Positions 53,397-64,000 of a stretch of DNA of 64,000 bases are shown here, piece after piece. The notes beneath the pieces were generated by a model. It saw only the letters and a program-made list of their open reading frames with translations. It was not told the origin of the DNA and did not search any database. Numbering within the stretch: the stretch's first letter is position 1; each line of letters opens with the position of its first letter. The translations under genes were made by a program, and so were the position numbers. The DNA comes from Siderastrea radians (Eukaryota > Cnidaria > Anthozoa > Scleractinia > Rhizangiidae), in contig OZ024895.1 of assembly GCA_964017195.1 (NCBI GenBank), forward strand, positions 30,177,375 to 30,241,374, read 5' to 3'.

Positions 53397-55906
53397 TGGC
53401 AAGTAAAAGAGACAGGCCAAACACGACTCCCATTGGTCGAAATCTGTATTGCAGACCTTCAAAGTTTTGCTCTAACGAGTATATCCTTTAATGACCTCCC
53501 TTTTCTGTACGAAAGGATGGGAGGGTCTTTAAATATTTCTCTTAGCACTGGTTGATTCTCTATTAGGTGCCACTTTTTCATTAGAATATTCTTAAGATTA
53601 GGCACTGAAGGGCGGTATTCTGTTACGAACGGTAGAATTCTTTTGCGCGTCTTTTGTTTGTTTTGTAGAGCCGACATTCTTTGGCTAAAATTAACTTCCG
53701 ACAGAATCTTCTTCGAAAGGTTATCTGGATAACCCCTCGCCCGCAGTCTTCGTTTGAATTGTATAGTGTTTTCTTCAAAAGTTTTCTCTGAAGAATTAGT
53801 TCTGAGGAGTCTAAGGGCTTCGCCTTTAATAAAGCCTTTCCAGACTCCTGGAGGGTGGCAGGAGGAGAATTCTGTGTATTGGAATGATTCTGTCGGTTTG
53901 AAATGTGTGCGCACGTCAAGGATAGATTCTCTCTTAAATCTTTCGCCCTTGTAAACACATGTATCCAGATAAGTGATCTCTGTGTCTGAAATCTCAGCCG
54001 TAAATTTTATGGTCGGATGGTAATTGTTAGCTTGTTCTAGGAACAGGTCTATGTCTTTTCTGTCTATGTTCCATAGGGAAAATATATCATCAATGTATCT
54101 TTTCCAGACCAGTGGTTTTATAGAGCTATGGAGAATGATTTCTGTCTCTATTACGCTCATGAAAATGTTGGCAAATGCTACTGCAACTTTTGTGCCCATA
54201 GCAGTGCCGTGCGTCTGGAGATAGTGTTTACCGTTAAACTTAAATGAGTTTTCCTTAAGGATGAGTTCAAGCATTTCTCTAATGAAGTGTGTTGGTATAG
54301 GAGGACTGTTTTTATGGAATGTTTCGTATGCATTGCATACAGTGGCTATTCCCTCCTCCTGTGGAATGTTGGTATATAAGCTTGTCACATCCATGGATAC
54401 TAGAACTGCATTTTTTTCGGCCTTTGTTTTTTCTACGAAGTTAATGAAGTCTGTCGTATCTTTAAGATACGATTTTTGTTGTTTGGCTATAGGCTGAAGG
54501 AGAAAATCTAGAAAAGATGATATTCGTTCTGTAGGGCCTTCACAGCCCGAAATGATTGGTCTTCCAACTGGATTTGGTTTGTGAATCTTTGTTTGAGTGT
54601 AGAAAATAGGAATTCGTGGCGGGTTTTGCGTGAGTGATAGCCATTTCTCTGTCATTGTATCAATATGGTTGCCATGGTGTAGTGTTTTTATGAGTTGCGT
54701 GACTTTCTCATAAGTTTCTGACACCATGGGTGATGGAAGGGCTCTGTAGTTTTCTCTAACATCTAGTTGTACTTGCCCCTCGTGTATTTTGTCTTCTTTG
54801 TTCATAATGACAGTAGATGTTCCTTTGTCTGCCCTTTTTATATTTATATTCGTGTATTGTTTCAGCTCTTTGATGGCTAGACGTTCGTTGGTAGGCAGGT
54901 TGTTTTTAGGCTTAGATATTTGTATTTCCGCTAGCTGAATTTTGACCTCTTCTAAGTATGTTTCAAGTGCGACCGACGGTTGAATGGGCGGCTCCCAGTT
55001 TGATTTCACGTGGAAGTGATGTGGTTCTTTATCTTTACCGTGAAAGATAAATTGTAGGCGCATTCGCCTAGCAAAATTTGCGAAATCTTTTAGTAGTTCT
55101 TTTCTTATGTGACCTTTGTTTGTCACGGGTGTAGGAATGTATTTGAGCCCCCTTGACAGAAGGTTAATTTGGTCGCGTGTCAGATCGTAATCTGAGAGGT
55201 TTTTTATGTGTTTTTTCTTCGATTCCGTTGTTTTCTTTGTAATATCGTTCTGCAATTTTCGTTTTCTTTCTCTGCGTTTCTTAGTAGAGATAAATTGATT
55301 TTCCCTTCCCTTTCTTGTTCGGGGGTGTTTTGCAGACACAGATGACACTCTAGGATAAGGTTCAACTTCTTTATTTTGTTCTCTCTTTAGTTCTATCATC
55401 TCTTCATTGAGTTTTGACATTTTTTTCTGGATTCTTTCGATCCTATCAGCGTGTTCTTTAGCTGATAGTGGCCTATTCTTAATAAGTTTTACATCAGTGG
55501 TTTTTCTTCGTGATTCGAGCTGCTCTAGTTTTCTCAGTTTGACAGCAAGTGTTTCTATTCGCCTGTAGTGAAACTTAGTTAGAGCATCCAGAAATTTCTT
55601 TTCCGCGTCTTTTCGGATGAAGGAGATATCATTTTTGAATTCTTCATCGGGTGCAATGTTAGCCCTTAACCTTGCTCTATAGCGGAGAGTCTTAGGGCAA
55701 GTTCCTTTCTCGGAATGTGTCTTTAGTTTCGCGATTGACTCCTCCGATTTTTTTATCTTTTCTTTAATCTCCTTGGCAGTTTCTGGAGGGATTTGGCGCG
55801 GTTTTTTCTTTGGCTGGAACTCTTCATTGTCTCTTGAGTTTTCCTGTTTGCGTTTTCTAGGCTCGAAACCATGGTCTTGCCTGTACATATTGGCATACAC
55901 AACCAC
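53397..55906 (-). mobile_element. Penelope-like retroelement, copy 1
   Basis: Homology with copy 2 runs from 53397 (3' side) to about 55840 (5' side). The shared 3' sequence past the stop is only about 60 bp. The two copies point away from each other, with 5' ends facing across 55.9-58.3 kb. The 5' side has a good splice acceptor (CCTCCTGTTCTTAG on minus, near 55925), so the open frame may begin in an upstream exon that was not identified. Confidence 0.85.
53459..55906 (-). CDS. Penelope-like reverse transcriptase, intact, no GIY-YIG
   Basis: 815 open codons; the first ATG is at 55888 (MYRQDHGFEPRKRKQ), and an upstream exon could add more. Residues 1-250 are Lys/Arg-rich and coiled-coil-like. 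Then come RADKGTSTVIMNK, TKIHKPNPVGRPIISG (thumb/finger contacts), motif A SMDVTSLYTNIPQEEG, motif B HGTAMGTKVAVAFANIFM, motif C RYIDDIFSLW with the catalytic Asp pair, and YLDTCVY. This is the order and type of Penelope-like RTs, which prime cDNA on target DNA. The frame stops at LKDILVRAKL, where GIY-YIG endonuclease-bearing members would continue; both copies stop at the same codon. So it is either an endonuclease-lacking type or a lineage that lost the domain. Confidence 0.93.
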   Translation of the reverse strand: MVVYANMYRQDHGFEPRKRKQENSRDNEEFQPKKKPRQIPPETAKEIKEKIKKSEESIAKLKTHSEKGTCPKTLRYRARLRANIAPDEEFKNDISFIRKDAEKKFLDALTKFHYRRIETLAVKLRKLEQLESRRKTTDVKLIKNRPLSAKEHADRIERIQKKMSKLNEEMIELKREQNKEVEPYPRVSSVSAKHPRTRKGRENQFISTKKRRERKRKLQNDITKKTTESKKKHIKNLSDYDLTRDQINLLSRGLKYIPTPVTNKGHIRKELLKDFANFARRMRLQFIFHGKDKEPHHFHVKSNWEPPIQPSVALETYLEEVKIQLAEIQISKPKNNLPTNERLAIKELKQYTNINIKRADKGTSTVIMNKEDKIHEGQVQLDVRENYRALPSPMVSETYEKVTQLIKTLHHGNHIDTMTEKWLSLTQNPPRIPIFYTQTKIHKPNPVGRPIISGCEGPTERISSFLDFLLQPIAKQQKSYLKDTTDFINFVEKTKAEKNAVLVSMDVTSLYTNIPQEEGIATVCNAYETFHKNSPPIPTHFIREMLELILKENSFKFNGKHYLQTHGTAMGTKVAVAFANIFMSVIETEIILHSSIKPLVWKRYIDDIFSLWNIDRKDIDLFLEQANNYHPTIKFTAEISDTEITYLDTCVYKGERFKRESILDVRTHFKPTESFQYTEFSSCHPPGVWKGFIKGEALRLLRTNSSEKTFEENTIQFKRRLRARGYPDNLSKKILSEVNFSQRMSALQNKQKTRKRILPFVTEYRPSVPNLKNILMKKWHLIENQPVLREIFKDPPILSYRKGRSLKDILVRAKL

Positions 55907-55951
55907 GCAGTCGATAGACTTGCTAAGAACAGGAGGAAAGATAGAAAGCTC

Positions 55952-57669
55952 CTACCCGCACGAAAATTTTAGGCCTGACAGGAGCCTAAACAAGGCCTTA
56001 ATCTTCAAACCTAACAGCGACCTTACAAGAAACTAACTCTCAACGTTAAAATGAAGCCTAACATGAGCCTTACATAAACGTCGTAGGAGCATTAAAAATG
56101 CCAGTTTTAAGGGTCTTGTCACGGTTTTGTTACGCTAATGTTATTTTCACAAGTGGCTTTGTTTACTGTTATCAGACAGTCCAAGGGTAAAAATGTAAGG
56201 AATGTTTTTTTTTCATGTTAGGGTTTAGTTAGGCTCTTTATTTAGGTCAGTTAAGATCTGTTTAATGTAAGATCTATCACTCGCGACTTTTAAAGACAAA
56301 AATGTAAGGAATGTTTTGTTTCGTGTTAGACTCTTGTGAGGTTCTTGATTGAACTTTAGTTAAGATTTGTATAATGTAAGATCTATCACTCGCGACTTAC
56401 CTCTCTTACCTTTCTTAAGATCGGTAAACCCAAGAAGCACAGCTAGGTTATAAGTTCATATTTTACAAATCGTGAATTTTTCATACCTTTGCATACGCTA
56501 ACTTTTTCTGGATCTAAAGGAGACTTGTCTTGTAATTGTGTGTTTTTTTTTTTTTTTTTTGCACCAGGCCTTGTCCGCATGAGTTTGCGAGTTCTTGAAG
56601 AGGAAAAGTGGCCCTTTTTGATCACAGGTTTCTGAAGCTCACTATTGTAGGCTTTTGGCCACACTGACCCCAACTCTCTTGGCCTGCTTATTATTCATTG
56701 TTGACGATTATAAGAGTTTGTATGGAAAATATTACTTGCGCTAAAAATGTGCTGAATCGGTGTAAAATAAAGTTGTCTTTTGAACTCACCTACGGCTTCA
56801 GACCCGTCGTCCGTTTCCCAGTGTTTTTACAGCGGTTTAGGCCTTGACCGGATATAACTGACGCCTCTCTGAGCGAGTCGCTTTTCCACCCCGAGAAGTG
56901 AAGAGAGAATTAAGCGAAGCGAAGGTTGACCGGTTGACGGTTTCGGGGACGATAAATCCCATTGGCAATGCTCGATGGGGATAATTTCACCAGAGACAGA
57001 TTTGTTGATAAACAACGAGCACTTTTTTGTCGATCGCATTGCCGAGGCCCTATTTTGAGAGCCCGGCGTAGATGGCAAATTTACTGAGCAGTTTTCAGGG
57101 CATATGCATGACTACGCGCGGACACAGCTACTCTGCGACGAACTCCAACCGTCAAGTAACAAATTCAAACCAACGCGGGTCAGGCCCCGGGGGTCAGGCG
57201 CAGAGAATATTTTACCAACCGTCAAACGTCAATTTGAAACCTAAGTCTAAGTGCAATGGGCATTTTTTAAGGTGTCGAGCTCGGTAATTTTACCCGTCAA
57301 ATGCACAAACAAGTTAAAGGAGCTGAAGTGACGTAAAAACCCTCCAAAAGTATGGTTTATGTTTGGTGGATTGTAAGGTTGGGAGTCACATTTCTAACAG
57401 GCAAAAATATTTTGGGCTAATTTATGGTTCATGTTAGGCTGACGAAAAACCCTTACACGACCCTCTGTTTTTTAAGGCTCTTGTTAGTCCAACTGGAGAC
57501 TGACAAGTAACCTAACATTAGACTTCTTTTCGGTATGCTCTTTCAGCTAGGAGCCTAACATAAGATTGTTAGGCTAAATTTTGCTTCTTGTTAGCCTCTG
57601 GTGTCCTATATCAGGCCTTTGTTAGGCCTGATTTTGGCTCTGTCAGGCCAAAAAATTTCGTACGGGTAG
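55952..57669. mobile_element. Non-autonomous element with CTACCCG TIRs between the two Penelope copies
   Basis: The left end CTACCCGCACGAAAATTTT and the inverted right end CTACCCGTACGAAATTTTTT match and continue with GGCCTGACAG. The arms are rich in CCTAACA/AGGCCT motifs for about 150-200 bp. No clear target duplication. An 18-bp T run lies near 56540. The interior has no recognised gene. Confidence 0.68.
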
Positions 57670-58327
57670 ACACGAAACTCTCAGTTTCAAGAGGAGCTCA
57701 CTCACACATGTTTGACTGAAGCAGAGTTCAGCCATCTATTACATGTTACATAGCTAGAAAGAAGCTACAACTTCAGTTTCATGACGAGAAGGGTCTATAG
57801 ATCACACTCCGTGATGCGAAACACAACATCTTGCGACAGAATTATACAAATAAGCTGGGCTTAGCGTTACAAACATCAGCAGGGAAATTAACTCATCACG
57901 TTGCAGATAATATTTCAGATCCTTTATTGTCACAACTACAAACATGAGAGGCTGAAAAACAGTATCAAGTTCCTAAACGAGCCAGACTCAACGTACCTAG
58001 TATGCCGAAAGCGGCATAGAAACCACATTTAGTCGCTTCAAAAATGATCCGAGGTCAAATTTAACTGATAATAACAAACAGTGCGCGCAAGCCGCAAGAA
58101 TCCAACGGTTATCAGAAAAAGATCGTTATGACCTCTAGATCAAAGTCCAAAAATGCGACGTTTAAGTTGAAATGGCTCAATTCAGTAACCGTTTAAAAAT
58201 CCTCCTTACTAAACCCACTACAAGAATACAAGAAGCAAAATTGGTCGAAAGACCGAGACATGTAAGGCGAAGCGTACGAAAACGTGAAGTAGGAGTCGTG
58301 CAGGCCTTCCAACCCCATTTTATAGCA
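57670..58327. other. Non-homologous 5' flank of Penelope copy 2
   Basis: Holds a 58-codon basic frame (58171-58347, MAQFSNRLKILLTKP...) that runs into the Penelope sequence out of phase. It is not shared with copy 1. No other gene is seen. Confidence 0.4.
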
Positions 58328-61300
58328 GGAAAACTCAAGAGACAATGAAGAGTTCCAGCCAAAGAAAAAACCGCGCCAAATCCCTCCAGAAACTGCCAAG
58401 GAGATTAAAGAAAAGATAAAAAAATCGGAGGAGTCAATCGCGAAACTAAAGACACATTCCGAGAAAGGAACTTGCCCTAAGACTCTCCGCTATAGAGCAA
58501 GGGCTAACATTGCACCCGATGAAGAATTCAAAAATGATATCTCCTTCATCCGAAAAGACGCGGAAAAGAAATTTCTGGATGCTCTAACTTAGGGTGTGTT
58601 TCTTTGGGAAAATCCGAAAACGGATTTGTGATCCCAGATCATATGGATTCTTCGACACCAAAGAAACGCAAAATCCGAAAAAGGATTATTTTGTCATGAC
58701 AAGACAGGCTGGAGGCACGCAATATATATGTCAGAACGATATTTCTCTCGTACTGCCGAAGAATTCAACTAGAATGGAATACAAATAATTTATAAACAAG
58801 GACAGTATCTGCAGTAGTTCAAGTGAACTCGCTATTTGCGTTCACAGTTAACAAAATCTGGTCCCTGAATTACAGAAATGGCACACAAATGAAGTTATCC
58901 TGACGTCTCACTGCTTCTGTCTGTACTTTTGGAGAAAACTTTTCAAATATACGGAACGGAATAATCACCTGAATTTTCTTTTTCACGATCGAATGTTTTG
59001 TCACGCAAGATCGAGAGAAAATATGGCGAGACCAGTAAATTTGCATGGAAGACCGCTTGACAGATGTACTATTTTCGGATCCTTCCCCCAAAGAAACGCA
59101 CGGATCATGAATCCTAAAAATCTGGATTTAGATTTGATCTGATGTATCCACTCGGAGTGTGGATTCTTCAGATCACTAATCCGTGATTAATCCATTTTCG
59201 GATTTAGGTAAAGAAACGCAAAATCCGTTTTTGGATACAAGAATCCGGATTTGGATTTTCCCAAAGAAACGCACCCTAAGTTTCACTACAGGCGAATAGA
59301 AACACTTGCTGTCAAACTGAGAAAACTAGAGCAGCTCGAATCACGAAGAAAAACCACTGATGTAAAACTTATTAAGAATAGGCCACTATCAGCTAAAGAA
59401 CACGCTGATAGGATCGAAAGAATCCAGAAAAAAATGTCAAAACTCAATGAAGAGATGATAGAACTAAAGAGAGAACAAAATAAGAAGTTGAACCTTATCC
59501 TAGAGTGTCATCTGTGTCTGCAAAACACCCCCGAACAAGAAAGGGAAGGGAAAATCAATTTATCTCTACTAAGAAACGCAGAGAAAGAAAACGAAAATTG
59601 CAGAACGATATTACAAAGAAAACAACGGAATCGAAGAAAAAACACATAAAAAACCTCTCAGATTACGATCTGACACGCGACCAAATTAACCTTCTGTCAA
59701 GGGGGCTCAAATACATTCCTACACCCGTGACAAACAAAGGTCACATAAGAAAAGAACTACTAAAAGATTTCGCAAATTTTGCTAGGCGAATGCGCCTACA
59801 ATTTATCTTTCACGGTAAAGATAAAGAACCACATCACTTCCACGTGAAATCAAACTGGGAGCCGCCCATTCAACCGTCGGTCGCACTTGAAACATACTTA
59901 GAAGAGGTCAAAATTCAGCTAGCGGAAATACAAATATCTAAGCCTAAAAACAACCTGCCTACCAACGAACGTCTAGCCATCAAAGAGCTGAAACAAAACA
60001 CGAATATAAATATAAAAAGGGCAGACAAAGGAACATCTACTGTCATTATGAACAAAGAAGACAAAATACACGAGGGGCAAGTACAACTAGATGTTAGAGA
60101 AAACTACAGAGCCCTTCCATCACCCATGGTGTCAGAAACTTATGAGAAAGTCACGCAACTCATAAAAACACTACACCATGGCAACCATATTGATACAATG
60201 ACAGAGAAATGGCTATCACTCACGCAAAACCCGCCACGAATTCCTATTTTCTACACTCAAACAAAGATTCACAAACCAAATCCAGTTGGAAGACCAATCA
60301 TTTCGGGCTGTGAAGGCCCTACAGAACGAATATCATCTTTTCTAGATTTTCTCCTTCAGCCTATAGCCAAACAACAAAAATCGTATCTTAAAGATACGAC
60401 AGACTTCATTAACTTCGTAGAAAAAACAAAGGCCGAAAAAAATGCAGTTCTAGTATCCATGGATGTGACAAGCTTATATACCAACATTCCACAGGAGGAG
60501 GGAATAGCCACTGTATGCAATGCATACGAAACATTCCATAAAAACAGTCCTCCTATACCAACACACTTCATTAGAGAAATGCTTGAACTCATCCTTAAGG
60601 AAAACTCATTTAAGTTTAACGGTAAACACTATCTCCAGACGCACGGCACTGCTATGGGCACAAAAGTTGCAGTAGCATTTGCCAACATTTTCATGAGCGT
60701 AATAGAGACAGAAATCATTCTCCATAGCTCTATAAAACCACTGGTCTGGAAAAGATACATTGATGATATATTTTCCCTATGGAACATAGACAGAAAAGAC
60801 ATAGACCTGTTCCTAGAACAAGCTAACAATTACCATCCGACCATAAAATTTACGGCTGAGATTTCAGACACAGAGATCACTTATCTGGATACATGTGTTT
60901 ACAAGGGCGAAAGATTTAAGAGAGAATCTATCCTTGACGTGCGCACACATTTCAAACCGACAGAATCATTCCAATACACAGAATTCTCCTCCTGCCACCC
61001 TCCAGGAGTCTGGAAAGGCTTTATTAAAGGCGAAGCCCTTAGACTCCTCAGAACTAATTCTTCAGAGAAAACTTTTGAAGAAAACACTATACAATTCAAA
61101 CGAAGACTGCGGGCGAGGGGTTATCCAGATAACCTTTCGAAGAAGATTCTGTCGGAAGTTAATTTTAGCCAAAGAATGTCGGCTCTACAAAACAAACAAA
61201 AGACGCGCAAAAGAATTCTACCGTTCGTAACAGAATACCGCCCTTCAGTGCCTAATCTTAAGAATATTCTAATGAAAAAGTGGCACCTAATAGAGAATCA

Positions 61301-61394
61301 ACCAGTGCTAAGAGAAATATTTAAAGACCCTCCCATCCTTTCGTACAGAAAAGGGAGGTCATTAAAGGATATACTCGTTAGAGCAAAACTTTGA
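58328..61394 (+). pseudogene. Penelope-like reverse transcriptase, copy 2, broken
   Basis: Same protein as copy 1. It is interrupted by a MITE after DALT (58588), which brings an immediate TAG. A 1-bp deletion near 59483 (copy 1 ACAAAATAAAGAAG, here ACAAAATAAGAAG) shifts the frame at QNK. From 59505 the remaining 629 codons, including all RT motifs (SMDVTSLYTNI, HGTAMGTKV, YIDDIF), are open to the shared stop. Confidence 0.9.
58592..59276. mobile_element. Tourist-like MITE inside Penelope copy 2
   Basis: The ends GGGTGTGTTTCTTTGGGAAA and, inverted, GGGTGCGTTTCTTTGGGAAA form TIRs of about 40 bp. TTA precedes and TAA follows the element. The empty site in copy 1 reads CTCTAACTAAGTTTCAC, so a 3-bp TWA duplication with one change is likely. 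Repeats of AATCCGNNNNNGGATT fill the subterminal parts. The ends and target resemble PIF/Harbinger MITEs. The open frame at 58594-58788 has no known domain. Confidence 0.82.
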
Positions 61395-61457
61395 AGGTCT
61401 GCAATACAGATTTCGACCAATGGGAGTCGTGTTTGGCCTGTCTCTTTTACTTGCCAT

Positions 61458-62890
61458 TGGGTGCACTTTCTCACGCCTATAATACTGCTGGCAGGGTGTC
61501 ACTAATCGGCAGATTGTGTAACTGCGAAATCCGTGGAATGTGTGGGACTCTACGAGCCTCAAGATCCTCTTACTCGAACAAATTTGTTGCTGTATTTAGC
61601 ACCATGACACCTTTCGAAAATGATTGCGACAAATTTGTACGATTTTAATTTACCCTGGACAGCCTTTTTGAATGGTTGATGACGTGCTCGATTGCATAAG
61701 AGGCGAATCAAATGTATAATAGGAAGGTTTACCGTTTGGCCTTAGATTTAAGGATGATAATAAACTGACACAAATTTTAGTCAACTGTGACACTGGCAGC
61801 AAAGTAGCGCAACTTAATAAATGGCAACTTTAGTGTTATGAAGGACTCAAACTGTGTAAAGAGAAAGGAAAAGATTGCGAGTTTATTTGCCTATTATTGC
61901 CTATTTTAAAATATTTAAGATAGTAGGCGCGCTCTCGTTGGTCGATAGGTGGGTTTAGAGGAGAGAATGCAAACACGGTTGTGACGTCACGCTTTCTGTG
62001 TTTCCCGGCACAATTCCCGGCTTTCGAAAGACTCGTAAAGTAATTTCAAGTACAAATATCAAGGAAATGGAGGCAAATTTGCCAAATTTTGATTTGGTGT
62101 TTGGCTATCTCTCCCCCCACCCCTGAACCGAGGAAAACAAGCAAAAGAAAGGCGAGCGCTGAATGAAAAACACAACTCAGCGAAACTCGGAATAACTTTC
62201 TAATAAAGTTAGTGTAAAGTGTAGAAAAACACGTTTCATTTACTTCAACAAGATGAAACGTTTACTAAATGAACGCTTTTTTAAAGTATAATTTTCTGCA
62301 GGCATATCATTTTCGTTAGAATATGTCAGATTTTACAATAACTATGCAGATTCTCACGCGCTGATTGGCTTAGAGCTATTGTCGGTGAGATAACAGACGA
62401 TGAAAATGACGTACGAGGTAAAGTAATCCTGTCTGAATTTTGCGAAACTGTTGTGCCTTGCCAGTTCTTAAAATTTAAGTGACAAAACTACGGCAATTCT
62501 AGCAATATTCATTGAGGACACAATCGGTAATCTGTAAATTTCGACTTTCAATTGACTGAACTTCTCAGAAACCAACCACCAGGCAAAAAGAAGAGATTAT
62601 TTGCTATTAAGTCTGGCAACGAAAAGTTCTGAACGGACAGAATCTGAGTTGCTGATCTGCCCTGTCTACAAGTCCAAAGGAATAAGAAATTATGACATTC
62701 CACTTCTTCGAATAGAATCAAGGTCACTTTTACACAGATTTGCTTCTGAAGTTTACTTTCGTTAAAGCAAGTTTGCCGTGCGTGTTTTGGATGCGTGTGT
62801 GACGCCATGCTCGATTTAATGAATTTGCCGGATAAAGCCTTTGCCCAGCGATTCGTTTTGGTACTTCTTCAAGTAATAATTCTGAGTCTG
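61458..62890. other. No recognisable gene
   Basis: Short domainless frames on both strands and no repeat structure that I could identify. Confidence 0.45.
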
Positions 62891-62894
62891 GTAA

Positions 62895-63300
62895 ATTTTG
62901 CTGTCGGTTACAAATGTACGAAATTGTCAAAGTGTGTGAAAAACTTCCTGCAAGATTTTTCATTAATTCGCACAGCGCTAAATTTATGCCGAGTTGTGTT
63001 TTTCATTCAGCCCGCGTTTTCTTGAAAACAGTCTTGTTGAAAGGCTTATGAAAGCCTTGTTTGCTCGCAAGTTTCTTTGTTATTGTAAAAGTCTGGTTAT
63101 TTTTGCTGTCGGTTACAAATACACAAATTGTCAAAGTGTGGCAAAAACTTTTCGCAATATTTTTTTTTCACTATTTCACTCAGCGCTAATTTTACTCCAA
63201 GTTGTGTTTTCCATTCAGTGCGCGTTTTCTTGAAAAGACTCATGTTAAAGGGCTCATGAAAGCCTTATTTGCTCGCAATTTTCTTTGATATTGTAAAAAA
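62895..63300 (+). repeat. ~205-bp tandem repeat, about two copies
   Basis: GCTGTCGGTTACAAAT occurs at 62900 and 63105. The following 190 bp is repeated with about 15-20% divergence (GCGCTAA, GTTGTGTTTT, GCGTTTTCTTGAAAA, ATGAAAGCCTT), and a partial third unit ends near 63300. Short open frames inside it have no known domain. Confidence 0.75.
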
Positions 63301-63311
63301 CAAATTGGCCG

Positions 63312-63465
63312 CACTTTTTCCTTGTCTCCTTATTGATCATAGAAATGACGCCATAAAATGTTCAATACTTTGCAGTGAAGCCACTCGCGCTCCGTCCGCT
63401 CGAGTTTTGATATATTTTTTGACGTCATTCCTATGATCAATAAGAATACAGACAATGGAAAAGTG
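63312..63465. mobile_element. 154-bp hairpin MITE
   Basis: CACTTTTTCCTTGTCTCCTT is mirrored by AAGAATACAGACAATGGAAA followed by AGTG. Inner ATTGATCATAGAAATGACG pairs with CGTCATTCCTATGATCAAT, giving arms of about 45 bp with few mismatches. Confidence 0.8.
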
Positions 63466-64000
63466 TGGTGTAATTTTTTAAACATTACTACAATAAAATA
63501 GAAAAGAAATCACTGAGTGAAAAACGTGAGCTTTAAAAACTCGTTTTATTTCAATTTATAAGAACGTAAAGAAAGCTCAATCATGTATTGGTCGCCATAA
63601 CCTCATTTGGCAATCTGAGGACACCAGAGAGACTTGTTTTGCTCTCAAATGCCTCTCACAAAATAACACAATAGAAATGAAGTGGAAAGATTGTTTTTTG
63701 TTTGTTTATTTTTTCTTTCGGTGTAAACTCACCTTTGTTACAAAAAAAAGGCACCTTCCATTAGCAATAAATGAACGCAACCAAAAGGTACATATCTGTG
63801 AACAGCATACAGTGTATTGATGTTCAATTTAGGAGACGTCTAGAGCAAGGCTTTTTGACACCTTTACGGATTAACAGATGAACTTGCAAGCAAGTTGGAA
63901 AAAAGGTAATAGAAAAAGCGAACGAAACAAACAAGAAACCGTCGCGGACAGATGGCAGACGGAAAAGTGGCTGGATGCACTAAAACACAGACGATTAGAT
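63466..64000. other. No recognisable gene
   Basis: AT-rich window edge with nothing that can be supported. Confidence 0.4.

Larger units (their letters stand above)
58328..61457 (+). mobile_element. Penelope-like retroelement, copy 2 (inverted)
   Basis: Nearly identical to copy 1 in inverted orientation. The only amino-acid difference spotted in the last 629 codons is KELKQN against KELKQY. It is split by a MITE at 58592-59276. Homology ends at CTTTTACTTGCCATTG near 61457. Confidence 0.88.

Noticed and set aside
54024..54497. Open frames antisense to the Penelope RT (also near 60356-60829)
   Set aside because: They mirror the RT frame in both copies and show no domain of their own.

Overview
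The window looks like metazoan nuclear DNA, most likely from an anthozoan cnidarian such as a stony coral or sea anemone. It is AT-rich, its genes carry GT-AG introns, and it holds Kolobok, Mutator-like, IS3EU-like, DD37E Tc1/mariner-like and Penelope-like elements together. The species call is an inference from repeat content. No ordinary single-copy host gene was recognised: nearly everything that codes belongs to, or derives from, a transposable element. There are no rRNA genes, CRISPR arrays or operons.

Left third (1-20,600): a 0.4 kb MITE (199-616); a 1.85 kb element with long TIRs and a 9-bp TSD, carrying a truncated RecQ-like helicase exon and a convergent ZAD-like zinc protein (2506-4356); three tandem copies of a 0.73 kb exon-bearing unit (4690-6665); a MITE-like element (9075-9846); a 4.87 kb element with perfect 6-bp TSDs whose TIRs enclose a spliced DDE transposase and a convergent alpha-kinase gene (10677-15545); a 1.43 kb element with repeated GATCATTTGCGG motifs in its TIRs (15554-16983); and a fold-back element with 46-bp perfect TIRs (17281-20132).

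Middle (20,600-43,000): a 74-bp satellite with higher-order structure (20612-22745) lies 137 bp upstream of a gene for tandem winged-helix domains, an acidic repeat region, a large unclassified core and a C-terminal chromodomain (22883-30578). A 5'-truncated LINE and point lesions break the gene, but 1,317 codons stay open. Next is a nest of elements: a minisatellite-bearing repeat (33097-42734) split by a 9.2 kb Kolobok element with TTAA target sites (33438-42631), whose transposase intron holds a 3.6 kb DD37E element (35918-39549). The Kolobok element carries a convergent gene for a CXC domain plus the P2X7 'ballast' domain. The DD37E element carries a convergent gene for a SAM-like/CCHC protein.

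Right third (43,000-64,000): a decayed Mutator-like transposase gene with a SUMO-interaction-like motif and a degenerate SWIM finger (44150-49740), split in its core by a second RecQ/ZAD element with perfect 9-bp TSDs (46123-47919); a third copy of the minisatellite repeat (50880-51405); a tRNA-derived SINE (about 52086-52262); and a head-to-head pair of nearly identical Penelope-like elements without a GIY-YIG domain (53397-55906 and 58328-61457). One Penelope copy is intact over 815 codons; the other is broken by a MITE and a 1-bp deletion. The right edge has a 205-bp tandem repeat and a small hairpin MITE.

Four unrelated DNA transposons here share one plan: long or medium TIRs, a gene at each end, and convergent transcription, with the second gene encoding a regulatory or zinc/kinase domain rather than a transposase. 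The two best candidates for an undescribed system are the alpha-kinase transposon and the Kolobok element with the P2X7 ballast domain.
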